Assembly: GCA_035272265.1 (NCBI GenBank)
Contig: DATEQV010000534.1
Span: 1-8,860, forward strand
DNA length: 8,860 bases
Source of the DNA: Acidisphaera sp035272265
Lineage (GTDB): Bacteria; Pseudomonadota; Alphaproteobacteria; Acetobacterales; Acetobacteraceae
Direction of reading: 5' to 3'
In this document: one piece after another, positions 1-6,237 of the stretch
Layout of the letters: each line of letters begins with the position of its first letter
Numbering within the stretch: position 1 is the first letter of the stretch
Made by a program: the position numbers and the translations under genes
Notes under the pieces: generated by a model
What the model was told of the DNA's origin: nothing
Seen by the model: only the letters and a program-made list of their open reading frames with translations
The model's database searches: none

Positions 1-839
1 GCCGTGCGCCGGGCGCGGTCGGCCATGAAACGCGCGCGTTGCTCGGCGGCGTCGGTCAGTTCCACGAAGGCGTTGGCCAGTTCGATGCCGCAGACGAACA
101 ACTCGAAGCGCTCGGCCACGCGCGCGTCGGCCGGGTCGCGCCGCGCCAGCGCCGCCTGCGCCGCCGGCCAATGGGTCAGGAAGGTCGGGCGGGCGCGGCC
201 GATGCGCGGCTCGACCCGCTCCAGCAGCAGCCGGAAGAACAGGTCCTCCCACGTCTCGCCCGGCCGGAGGGTCACGTCTGCCGATGCGGCCAGCGCCGCC
301 GCGTCGCCCGTGGTCCCGAGGACATCCGCGCCGGCATACCGCGCGAACGCCTCCGCCACCGTCAGGCGCTCGAACGCCGCCAGCGACGTTTCCACGCCGC
401 GGCACGTCACGACCGGCGCCAGCACGGCGCGCAGGTACGCTTCCGTCTCGTCCATCAGGCCGCCCAGCGACGCGCCGGGCCGGTACCACTCGAGCATGGT
501 GAACTCGGCGGCGTGCAGGTCGCTGCCTTCGGCATTCCGCCACACCCGCGCGAGCTGGAAGATCGGCCCGGCGCCGCCCGCCAGCAGCCGCTTCATCGCG
601 AACTCGGGACTGGTGTGCAGCCAGAGCGGCGTGCGCGTGCCGTCGGTGTGCTCGCGCTCGGTGCGGAACGCGCGCAGATGCACCTCCTCGCCCGGCGATG
701 CCACCGCGTAGGGCGTCTCGACCTCGGCGTAGCCGCCCGCGCTGAAGAACGCCCGCGTGGCGGCGGTCAGGAGCCCCCGGCGGCGCAGGAACGGCGCCCG
801 TGCGGCGAGGCGCTCAGGATGCCAGTCCGCCGCCGTCAC
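1..839 (-). CDS. epmA: EF-P--(R)-beta-lysine ligase EpmA (PoxA/GenX), 3' end cut by window edge
   Basis: This enzyme activates lysine or beta-lysine with ATP and attaches it to a conserved lysine of elongation factor P, which helps ribosomes through polyproline stretches. It is a class II lysyl-tRNA synthetase core without the anticodon-binding domain. Visible parts, numbered from the GTG start: motif 1 region FFSAGGYAEVETPYAVASPG (31-50), LHTSPEFAMKRLL (74-86), and motif 2 ARVWRNAEG followed by EFTMLEWYR (about 97-120). Near the window edge comes CGIELANAFVELTDAAEQ, the segment that precedes motif 3 in this family. About 279 codons are present, of an expected 320-350, and motif 3 (GxGxGxER) is off the window. 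The frame is intact. The start is GTG at 839-837, because an in-frame TGA that ends the upstream gene lies only two codons before it. The ribosome site is weak (AAGG close to the start), which fits translational coupling to the upstream gene. The EpmA identity is firm; the exact start is less so. Confidence 0.93.
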   Translation of the reverse strand, partial: MTAADWHPERLAARAPFLRRRGLLTAATRAFFSAGGYAEVETPYAVASPGEEVHLRAFRTEREHTDGTRTPLWLHTSPEFAMKRLLAGGAGPIFQLARVWRNAEGSDLHAAEFTMLEWYRPGASLGGLMDETEAYLRAVLAPVVTCRGVETSLAAFERLTVAEAFARYAGADVLGTTGDAAALAASADVTLRPGETWEDLFFRLLLERVEPRIGRARPTFLTHWPAAQAALARRDPADARVAERFELFVCGIELANAFVELTDAAEQRARFMADRARRT

Positions 840-845
840 GCCTTG

Positions 846-1487
846 TCAGTAGACCCGGCGGTAGTACCAGGGCTGGACCGCATACGGCGACCGCACCCCG
901 GGGTCGTACGTCACATAGGGCGAGGGCGGCCCGGGGGGCGGCGGGGGCTGCTCGATCGCGCCGGTCCCGTTCGCGCGGGTATGCACGAACTTGTCCGCGT
1001 TCTGCCGTGAGGTGGACGCAGGTGTCGGTGCAGGCGTCTTGGGCGCGTGGTGCGCGTGGTGGGTCGCGTGCGGCGGCGGGACGGGAACCGTGGGCGCAAG
1101 CGTGGCCGGCGCCGTCCCCGGAGGCGCCGTGCTCGGCATCGGGATCGTCGCGGTGGCCGGCGCTGCCGGGCTCGCCGCCATCGGATTGGCATTCACGGAC
1201 GCCGTCACCGCGGGCGCGGCCGGATGCGGCGGGGCGACCGATGCTGTCGTGGGCGGTGCTGCCGCGGGCAGGTTGGCGCTGTCCGCGCTCGCCGAGCGGA
1301 CAGGCGGTGCGGCGGCGACGCCGGGTGCCGGCGTCGCCGCGCCGGCCGGTGCCGCTGCCTGCGCCGGAGGCGATTTCGCCGTAGGATCATGACGGCCCGA
1401 TTGCACCAGGGCCAGCGCCCCGCAGGCGACGGCGCCGGCCGTCACGGTAGTCGCCGCGCCGCGCAGAAAGAACGTCTGCAGACTCAT
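846..1487 (-). CDS. Pro/Ala-rich exported or membrane-anchored protein of unknown function
   Basis: The predicted protein has 213 aa and no recognised enzyme domain. Residues 1-30 have a short N-terminus and a hydrophobic Ala/Val/Leu stretch ending near ALALVQSG, so it may be a signal anchor or signal peptide. A cysteine follows GAVA, but the residue three before it is Ala, which makes a lipoprotein site unlikely. Residues about 35-180 are low-complexity Ala/Pro/Thr/Val with a His-rich patch (HATHHAHHAPK) and a run of five prolines, typical of a flexible periplasmic linker. The last 25 residues are Tyr- and Pro-rich (ending WYYRRVY) and may be the conserved part. It sits 57 bp after gluQ and ends 6 bp before the epmA start, in the same frame as epmA. 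Strong third-position GC bias on this strand supports coding. Being polyproline-containing, it could itself need modified EF-P for translation, but that is inference. Confidence 0.7.
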   Translation of the reverse strand: MSLQTFFLRGAATTVTAGAVACGALALVQSGRHDPTAKSPPAQAAAPAGAATPAPGVAAAPPVRSASADSANLPAAAPPTTASVAPPHPAAPAVTASVNANPMAASPAAPATATIPMPSTAPPGTAPATLAPTVPVPPPHATHHAHHAPKTPAPTPASTSRQNADKFVHTRANGTGAIEQPPPPPGPPSPYVTYDPGVRSPYAVQPWYYRRVY

Positions 1488-1544
1488 AGTGCCCCCGGAT
1501 CAGCGCCCGCCGGCGACTCGCCCCCGCCCGCGTCCAGGACAACC

Positions 1545-2420
1545 TTAACGGGTTTGCTGGCCGGCGCACGCCTCGTTTTGTGTCGGCGTCGCCAATGCCA
1601 GCACCTCGTCGGGCGTCAATCCCGCCTCCCGCAGCGCCCGGACGGTCTGCGCCTTGTCCCGCTTGGCGAGCCGCCGTCCGGACGGATCGGTCAGCAAGGC
1701 ATGATGGGCGTAAACCGGGGCCGGCCAGCCCATCAGCGACTGCAGCAGCCGGTGCAGGTCGGTGGCCTCGCGCAAGTCCTCGCCTCGCGTGACCAGCGTC
1801 ACCCCCTGCACCGCATCGTCGTGAGTCACGCAGAGATGATAGCTGGCCGGAACGTCTCGCCGCGCGAGAATCACGTCGCCGAACCGAGCCGGATCGCACA
1901 TCACGCGCCCGGCGCCGTCCTCGTCGTAGACGAGGTCGCCCGGCGCGGCGGCCAGTGCGGCGACGATGTCCAGCCGCCATGCGTGGGCCTGGCCCGCCGC
2001 CAGCCGCGCCGCCCGCTCGGCCGGCCCGAGCCGCCGGCATGTGCCCGGATACAGCGGTCCGTCCGGCCCATGCGGGGCCGCCCCGGCGGCGGCGATTTCC
2101 CGCGCCACCTCCGCGCGGGTGCAGAAGCACGGATACAGCAGGCCGCGCGCCCGCAGCCCGTCCAGGACCTTCGCGTAGTCCGCGAGGTGCTCCGATTGCA
2201 CCCGCACCGGCCCGTCCCAATCAAGTCCGAGGCACCGCAAATCCTCCAGCACGGCTCGTGCGTATTCCGGCCGGCAGCGCGTCGCGTCGATGTCCTCCAG
2301 CCGCAGCAGGAAGCGGCCGCCGGCATCTCGCGCCCGCCGCCAACCCGCGAGTGCGCTGTGCACGTGGCCGAGATGGAGAAATCCGGTCGGGCTCGGGGCG
2401 AAGCGGGTGACGATATTCAT
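1545..2420 (-). CDS. gluQ: Glutamyl-Q tRNA(Asp) synthetase
   Basis: GluQRS activates glutamate with ATP and transfers it to the queuosine base at the wobble position of tRNA(Asp). It is a truncated relative of glutamyl-tRNA synthetase that lacks the anticodon-binding domain. The protein has 291 aa, close to the usual length of about 290-310. It shows RFAPSPTGFLHLGHVHSAL (6-24) with the class I HIGH-type motif HLGH, then LRLEDIDATR (39-48). A zinc site of the GluQRS type follows: C98 and C100 in YPCFCT, and Y124 and C128 in YPGTC. Further on is a KMSKS-like segment, RRLAKRDKAQT. The start at 2420 gives MNIVTRFAPS, the normal distance to the HIGH motif; an ATG nine bases upstream (2429) would add MSR and cannot be excluded. 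It is probably the first gene of a minus-strand unit with the Pro/Ala-rich gene and epmA, and it is divergent from the esterase gene. Confidence 0.95.
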   Translation of the reverse strand: MNIVTRFAPSPTGFLHLGHVHSALAGWRRARDAGGRFLLRLEDIDATRCRPEYARAVLEDLRCLGLDWDGPVRVQSEHLADYAKVLDGLRARGLLYPCFCTRAEVAREIAAAGAAPHGPDGPLYPGTCRRLGPAERAARLAAGQAHAWRLDIVAALAAAPGDLVYDEDGAGRVMCDPARFGDVILARRDVPASYHLCVTHDDAVQGVTLVTRGEDLREATDLHRLLQSLMGWPAPVYAHHALLTDPSGRRLAKRDKAQTVRALREAGLTPDEVLALATPTQNEACAGQQTR

Positions 2421-2435
2421 GCGCGACATAAGAAT

Positions 2436-3128
2436 ATGTGCATGCAGTTCATCTCGTTGACCGGCCCCCGCTTCGGCGCCCGTCCGGGACGCGCGCGCAT
2501 GCTGGTCGTGCTGTGCCATGGCGTCGGCGCCGACGGGAGGGACGTGATCGGCCTGGCGACGCACTGGGCCGGCGTCCTGCCGGGGGCCGCCTTCGCCGCC
2601 CCGCACGCCCCGTTCCCCTACGACCAGGCGCCGTTCGGCCGCCAGTGGTTCAGCCTCGCCGACCGCAGCCTCGCGTCGCTCGAAGCTGGCGTGCGCACCG
2701 CCTGGCCGATCCTGGACCGCTTCGTCGACGCCGAGCTGGCGCGGCTCGCCCTGCCGCCCGACGCCTACGCCCTCGCCGGCTTCAGCCAGGGCGCGATGAT
2801 GGCGCTGTTCGCCGGTCTGCGGCGCGACATCGCGCCCCGCGCCATCCTGTCGTTCTCCGGCGCGCTGATCGCGCCGGGCGCGCTTGCCGACGAGCGCCAG
2901 AACGAGGCTCCCGTCATGCTCGTCCACGGCACCGACGACGATGTCGTGCCGGCGCAACTGACGCGCCATGCCGAGGCGGTGCTGCACGCCGAGGGCATCC
3001 CCGTTCGCATGCGGCTGACGCCCGGCCTGGGCCACGCGATCGACGAGGCGGGCGTGGCGATCGGCGGCACGTTTCTTCGCCACGCGTTCGCAACAGTCTC
3101 GTCCGGTATGCTCAGCGCGGCGGAATGA
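2436..3128 (+). CDS. Phospholipase/carboxylesterase-family alpha/beta hydrolase (YpfH-like)
   Basis: This is a small serine esterase of the abhydrolase_2 (phospholipase/carboxylesterase) type, predicted to be cytoplasmic since it has no signal peptide. It has 230 aa, matching the length of E. coli YpfH. The fold is visible as strand-loop LVVLCHGVGADG (23-34, oxyanion-hole region), the APHAPFPY and GRQWFSL segments typical of the family, and the nucleophile elbow GFSQG with Ser117. The acid is in HGTDDDVVP (probably Asp168) and the base is His200 in GLGHAID. The natural substrate is unknown; relatives cleave short acyl esters or lysophospholipids. The start could be ATG 2436 or ATG 2442 (MCMQF); neither has a good ribosome site. 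Only 6 to 21 bases separate it from the divergent gluQ start. The reading frame stays open far upstream, but there it is antisense to gluQ. Confidence 0.88.
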   Translation: MCMQFISLTGPRFGARPGRARMLVVLCHGVGADGRDVIGLATHWAGVLPGAAFAAPHAPFPYDQAPFGRQWFSLADRSLASLEAGVRTAWPILDRFVDAELARLALPPDAYALAGFSQGAMMALFAGLRRDIAPRAILSFSGALIAPGALADERQNEAPVMLVHGTDDDVVPAQLTRHAEAVLHAEGIPVRMRLTPGLGHAIDEAGVAIGGTFLRHAFATVSSGMLSAAE

Positions 3129-3186
3129 CAAACTGATGAAGTTCGCCGCATGGGTTGCGACGCGGCACGTCGTCTGACATAACGCC

Positions 3187-3205
3187 TGCGACTTTCGGCG
3201 TCGCA
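3187..3205 (+). terminator. Hairpin downstream of the esterase gene, possible terminator
   Basis: TGCGAC (3187-3192) and GTCGCA (3200-3205) form a perfect 6-bp stem with a 7-base loop, about 60 bases after the esterase stop codon. No T-run follows, so it is not a textbook Rho-independent terminator. A second weaker inverted repeat, CGACG (3158-3162) with CGTCG (3168-3172), lies just upstream. They could end esterase transcription or be operator-like sites for the HNH gene. Confidence 0.3.
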
Positions 3206-3282
3206 CAACATCTGGAGCGCGGAGGCAGGCGCAGTACCGGATGTAGAGGGGTCGAGGACTCCCTCGCGGGTGCGCGCCAGCG

Positions 3283-3288
3283 AAGGAG
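3283..3288 (+). promoter_or_regulatory. Strong ribosome binding site that fixes a TTG start
   Basis: AAGGAG sits six bases before TTG at 3295. This is the best Shine-Dalgarno match in the window at good spacing, and it sets the HNH gene start at the rare TTG codon rather than at a later ATG. Confidence 0.75.
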
Positions 3289-3294
3289 CGGCGC

Positions 3295-3855
3295 TTGCCT
3301 GACGGCGGACAGCATTTTCCGGCGCTTGTCCTGAACGCGGATTTCCGCCCGCTCTCGTATTTCCCGTTGTCGCTCTGGTCATGGCAGGACGCGGTCAAGG
3401 CCGTATTTCTGGACCGGGTGTCGGTAATCAGCGAATACGACACCGAGGTGCGCTCGCCGTCAGTCGCGATGCGCCTGCCGAGCGTGATCGCGCTGAAGGA
3501 CTACATCCCCGCCGCGCGCCGCCCGGCCTTCACCCGGTTCAACGTGTTCCTGCGCGACGGCTTCGTCTGCCAGTACTGCGGCGAGCGGTATCCGGCGCAG
3601 GACCTGACCTTCGATCACGTCATCCCGCGCAGCCGCGGCGGGCGGACGACGTGGGAGAACGTCGTCACCGCCTGCGGCTGCTGCAACCTGCGCAAGGGCT
3701 CGCGCCTGCCGCGTGAGTGCCACATGTTCCCGCGCGTCAGCCCGCGCCAGCCGACCACCTGGGAGCTGCAGGACCAGGGCAGGGGCTTCCCGCCGAACTA
3801 CCTGCACGAGAGCTGGCGCGACTACCTGTACTGGGACAGCGAACTGGAGAGCTGA
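3295..3855 (+). CDS. HNH endonuclease-family protein
   Basis: The protein has 186 aa with an N-terminal region typical of the alphaproteobacterial HNH family (PALVLNADFRPLSYFPLSLW, 9-28) and a C-terminal HNH nuclease domain. That domain has zinc ligands C92/C95 (CQYCG) and C127/C130 (CGCCN). The metal and catalytic core includes D107-H108 in LTFDHVIPRSRGG, N122 in WENVV, and N131. All key residues are intact, so it is probably an active nicking or cutting nuclease. Its cellular target is unknown to me; proteins of this form are widespread single-copy chromosomal genes, not classical mobile-element homing enzymes. It begins with TTG behind a strong ribosome site and ends just before a 7-bp GC-rich hairpin, so it appears to be a one-gene transcript. 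No methyltransferase or specificity gene is nearby, which argues against a restriction-modification role. Confidence 0.9.
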   Translation: MPDGGQHFPALVLNADFRPLSYFPLSLWSWQDAVKAVFLDRVSVISEYDTEVRSPSVAMRLPSVIALKDYIPAARRPAFTRFNVFLRDGFVCQYCGERYPAQDLTFDHVIPRSRGGRTTWENVVTACGCCNLRKGSRLPRECHMFPRVSPRQPTTWELQDQGRGFPPNYLHESWRDYLYWDSELES

Positions 3856-3857
3856 CC

Positions 3858-3876
3858 CGCGCCGTTTTTCGGCGCG
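3858..3876 (+). terminator. GC-rich hairpin directly after the HNH gene
   Basis: CGCGCCG (3858-3864) and CGGCGCG (3870-3876) form a perfect 7-bp stem around a TTTTT loop, starting three bases after the HNH stop codon. The five T's are in the loop rather than after the stem, so a U-tail is missing. The position and stability still favour a transcript end. Confidence 0.5.
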
Positions 3877-3953
3877 CGAAAGCTGGCGACCAACTGAAGC
3901 AATTGCTCGCTGGCGGAATCCGCAGGGGCCCGGACGAGCCACTCACAATTCCG

Positions 3954-3983
3954 TTGCGAGTTTTTACCGATGCGGCCTAGAAC
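3954..3983 (+). promoter_or_regulatory. Candidate sigma70-type promoter for the lipase-like gene
   Basis: TTGCGA (3954-3959) and TAGAAC (3978-3983) are separated by 18 bases, in a short T-containing stretch that stands out in this GC-rich region. Each hexamer matches consensus at four of six positions. It lies 57 bases before the start codon at 4041 and after the HNH hairpin. This is pattern reading only. Confidence 0.3.
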
Positions 3984-4040
3984 CGGGCAGACGCGGATAG
4001 CGCGAATGCGATCCCGATCCTTCCCGGAAGGCATGCGGAC

Positions 4041-5261
4041 ATGAGCGAATTCGACCTCTGGCAGCAGGCCTACGTGCTTTCCTGGGCGGCGAATGCCATG
4101 GACGGCACGTCCGGCACCAAGAGCGAACTCGAGAACGGCGTGAAGGACGACATCGGCAACCTCGTCGTTCAAGCGCCGGTCGGCAATTGGGCCATCGTCT
4201 GGGGCCCGGTGGCTTACATCGCGCACGGTGCCCCTGTCGGCTTGGCCGATAACGCGATGTTCGTCCTCTACAACGAGGAGGCCGGCGTCTATCTCGTCGC
4301 TGCGTCCGCCACGAACTTCGCGTCCTATTACGACTGGACGGACGAAGATTTCTCCGTGTCGCGGACGGTCGCGTGGAAGGCGGCCTTCTCGGCCGCACTG
4401 GGTCCCTACGGACCGGACCCGACCGAGACCTTCAATCCCTGTCTGTCCGATGGCACGGCCAAGGGTGTCGGCATCCTGTTGAACATGCGGGATGCCAGCA
4501 CGCTGACGCTCGCCGAGTTTCTCAGGTCGAGAAGTGCTGCCGGTCTCACCGCGGACCTCCGGCTGGTGTTCACCGGCCATAGCCTTGCCGGCGCGCTGGT
4601 CCCTGTACTGGCGGCCGCGGCGTTCAACCCGCAGGGCGGCCCGCTTGCCGTGTCCGACTGGAAGACCGTCAACCTGATGCCGCGCGCCGGGGCGACGCCG
4701 GGCAACGCCGATCTGTCCACGTTCATCGCCAGCGTGTTTCCACCCGTGCCGGCGTCCGATCCGGCACATCCGTACCAGGTGTGGAACTCCGACATCGCCA
4801 ACAGCCTGGACATCGTGCCGCATGCCTGGGAGACGACGACGCTTGCCGAACTGCCGACGCTGTACAAGGCCGAGTGGGACTCGGCGTGGGTGGAATCGCT
4901 GGTCTGGCTGCTGGTCGAGGCTCCGACCCTCGCGTCCACTCTGGGCGCACAGTCCATACCTGACGGGAGCCAGTGGCATGCCGGCCCGTATGCGCGGCTG
5001 CCGTTCTCGCAGTTCGCCGGCACGTACAACCCGGAGTTCCGGGTGACCGATATCGCCTCGTATCTGCTTCAGGCGGTCTACCAGCATCTCGGAGCCTACG
5101 ACGTCTTCTTCCAGGTCGACGGCAAGTACCCGCTCAGCGGGGTTCAGCTCCTCGCGCGAACCAGCGCCGCGAGGCGGGCGTTGGAGGGCATGCTGGCGAT
5201 CAGCGGCGATGACCTTAACCGGCGGAGGGCGAAGCGAAGCTCGACCGGCCGTTCGGGCTGA
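4041..5261 (+). CDS. Class-3-lipase-like alpha/beta hydrolase
   Basis: The protein has 406 aa and looks like a serine lipase of the class 3 (fungal-lipase-like) fold. The nucleophile motif is FTGHSLAGALVPVLAAAAF with Ser181; the usual GHSLGG has Ala in place of the first Gly after Leu. The acid is probably Asp257 in NSLDIVP, which matches the N-x-x-D-x-V-P signature of this family. The base is a C-terminal histidine, probably His349 in YQHLGAYD. The N-terminus (MSEFDLWQQAYVLSWAANAM) is not a Sec or Tat signal, so the enzyme is cytoplasmic unless exported by another route. A GGAAGG ribosome site lies nine bases before the ATG at 4041. The C-terminus is a basic tail (NRRRAKRSSTGRSG). It sits alone on the plus strand and converges on the osmF-like gene with 30 bp between stop codons. 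The substrate is unknown; an acylglycerol or phospholipid is likely. Confidence 0.85.
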   Translation: MSEFDLWQQAYVLSWAANAMDGTSGTKSELENGVKDDIGNLVVQAPVGNWAIVWGPVAYIAHGAPVGLADNAMFVLYNEEAGVYLVAASATNFASYYDWTDEDFSVSRTVAWKAAFSAALGPYGPDPTETFNPCLSDGTAKGVGILLNMRDASTLTLAEFLRSRSAAGLTADLRLVFTGHSLAGALVPVLAAAAFNPQGGPLAVSDWKTVNLMPRAGATPGNADLSTFIASVFPPVPASDPAHPYQVWNSDIANSLDIVPHAWETTTLAELPTLYKAEWDSAWVESLVWLLVEAPTLASTLGAQSIPDGSQWHAGPYARLPFSQFAGTYNPEFRVTDIASYLLQAVYQHLGAYDVFFQVDGKYPLSGVQLLARTSAARRALEGMLAISGDDLNRRRAKRSSTGRSG

Positions 5262-5291
5262 CATCGGCAAGCGCGTGGCGCCGGGCGGGCC

Positions 5292-6212
5292 TCAGCCGTG
5301 CGCGAGCGTCGCGAGGAATGCCGCCGCCACGGCCTTCGGCTCCTCGCCGTCGACCGCGATCTTTCCGTTCAGCCGCTGCAGCGTCGTCTCGTCCAGCGCG
5401 GCGAAGATCGGCGCCAGCGCCGCGCCGATCGCCGGGTAGGTATCGAGCACGTTCCCGCGCACCACCGGTGCCGGCGCATAGATCGGCTCCGCGTGCTTGT
5501 CGTCGCTCATCAGCAGCAACGCCAGCGCCGACAGCGCCCCGTCCGTGCCGTACGCCATCGCGGCGTTGACGCCCGACGTGCGCTCGGCCGCCGCGCGCAG
5601 CGTCGCGGCCGTGTTGCCGCCCGCCAGCGTCACGATCTGGCCCTCGCGCAAGTGGAACCCGTACGCGGCCTCGAATGCCGGCAGCGCTGCCGGGCTTTCG
5701 ACGAACTCGGCGGACGCCGCCAGCTTCACGCCGCCGCCGCCGTTCACCCACCGCGCGAAGTCCTGCATCGTCGCGAGCTTGTTCGGCATCGCCACGTCCT
5801 GCCGCACCGCGATCGCCCAGGAATTGTTCGCCGGCGCGCATGGCAGCCACACCACGTCGTTCTGCTTCAGGTCGAGGTCGCGCACGCGCCGCCATCCCGC
5901 GTCCTGGTCCTTCCACACCGGGTCGGTTTCCTGATGGAAGAAGAACGCGCCGTTGCCGGTGTATTCGGGATAGAGGTCGATCGCGCCGGACAGCAGCGCC
6001 TCGCGCACGATGCGGGTGGGACCCAGCTGCAGCTTGTCCTCGGTCGGCACCCCGTGCTGCGCGAGTGCGGCGAGGATGAGCGATCCGAGCAGCGCGCCCT
6101 CGGTGTCGATCTTGCTCGCCACGCGAAGCGGATCGGCCGCCCGAACACGCCCTGCCGCCGCAATCGACGCGACTCCGGCCAGTGCGCCTCGGCGGGTCAG
6201 ACGCGTGCTCAT
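5292..6212 (-). CDS. Periplasmic substrate-binding protein of an ABC importer, glycine betaine/choline (OsmF/OpuAC) type
   Basis: This is a 306-aa binding protein for a quaternary ammonium compound or similar osmolyte. The N-terminus, MSTRLTRRGALAGVASIAAA, is a twin-arginine type signal with a hydrophobic stretch; cleavage is likely near RVRA-AD (about residue 25-26). The mature part begins LRVASKIDTEGALLGSLI, followed by GPTRIVREALLSGAIDLYPE and YTGNG (to residue 88), the hallmark of the OsmF/ProX-like group. A later segment, LAGGNTAATLRAA, and the tail PIFAALDETTLQRLNGKI are also typical. The start follows the GFA-like gene by 25 bp with only a weak ribosome site, so it is probably the last gene of a minus-strand unit. 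There is no permease or ATPase gene in the window, so the protein is either an orphan or works with a transporter encoded elsewhere. The exact ligand cannot be read from sequence alone. Confidence 0.88.
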   Translation of the reverse strand: MSTRLTRRGALAGVASIAAAGRVRAADPLRVASKIDTEGALLGSLILAALAQHGVPTEDKLQLGPTRIVREALLSGAIDLYPEYTGNGAFFFHQETDPVWKDQDAGWRRVRDLDLKQNDVVWLPCAPANNSWAIAVRQDVAMPNKLATMQDFARWVNGGGGVKLAASAEFVESPAALPAFEAAYGFHLREGQIVTLAGGNTAATLRAAAERTSGVNAAMAYGTDGALSALALLLMSDDKHAEPIYAPAPVVRGNVLDTYPAIGAALAPIFAALDETTLQRLNGKIAVDGEEPKAVAAAFLATLAHG

Positions 6213-6237
6213 GCGGGCGCTCGGCTACCGGTGGGGA

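Noticed and set aside
39..1010. Long plus-strand open frame opposite epmA.
   Set aside because: Arg/Ala-rich composition without domains, produced by GC bias opposite a clear EpmA coding frame.
1047..2435. Long plus-strand open stretch that would extend the esterase N-terminally by more than 450 residues.
   Set aside because: It is Arg/Pro-rich shadow sequence antisense to gluQ and the Pro/Ala-rich gene; the esterase fold begins right after 2436.
2430..3443. Minus-strand extension upstream of gluQ.
   Set aside because: The GluQRS core starts at the normal distance from ATG 2420; the extension is antisense to the esterase and the start of the HNH gene and has no domain signal.
3295..3855. 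HNH protein as part of a restriction, homing or anti-phage system.
   Set aside because: No methyltransferase, specificity subunit, intron signature or other defence gene is next to it, and its neighbours are ordinary chromosomal genes.
3822..5270. Long minus-strand open frame of nearly 480 codons opposite the lipase gene.
   Set aside because: The plus-strand frame carries the complete lipase motifs and a ribosome site; the minus-strand product is Arg/Gly-rich without recognisable features.
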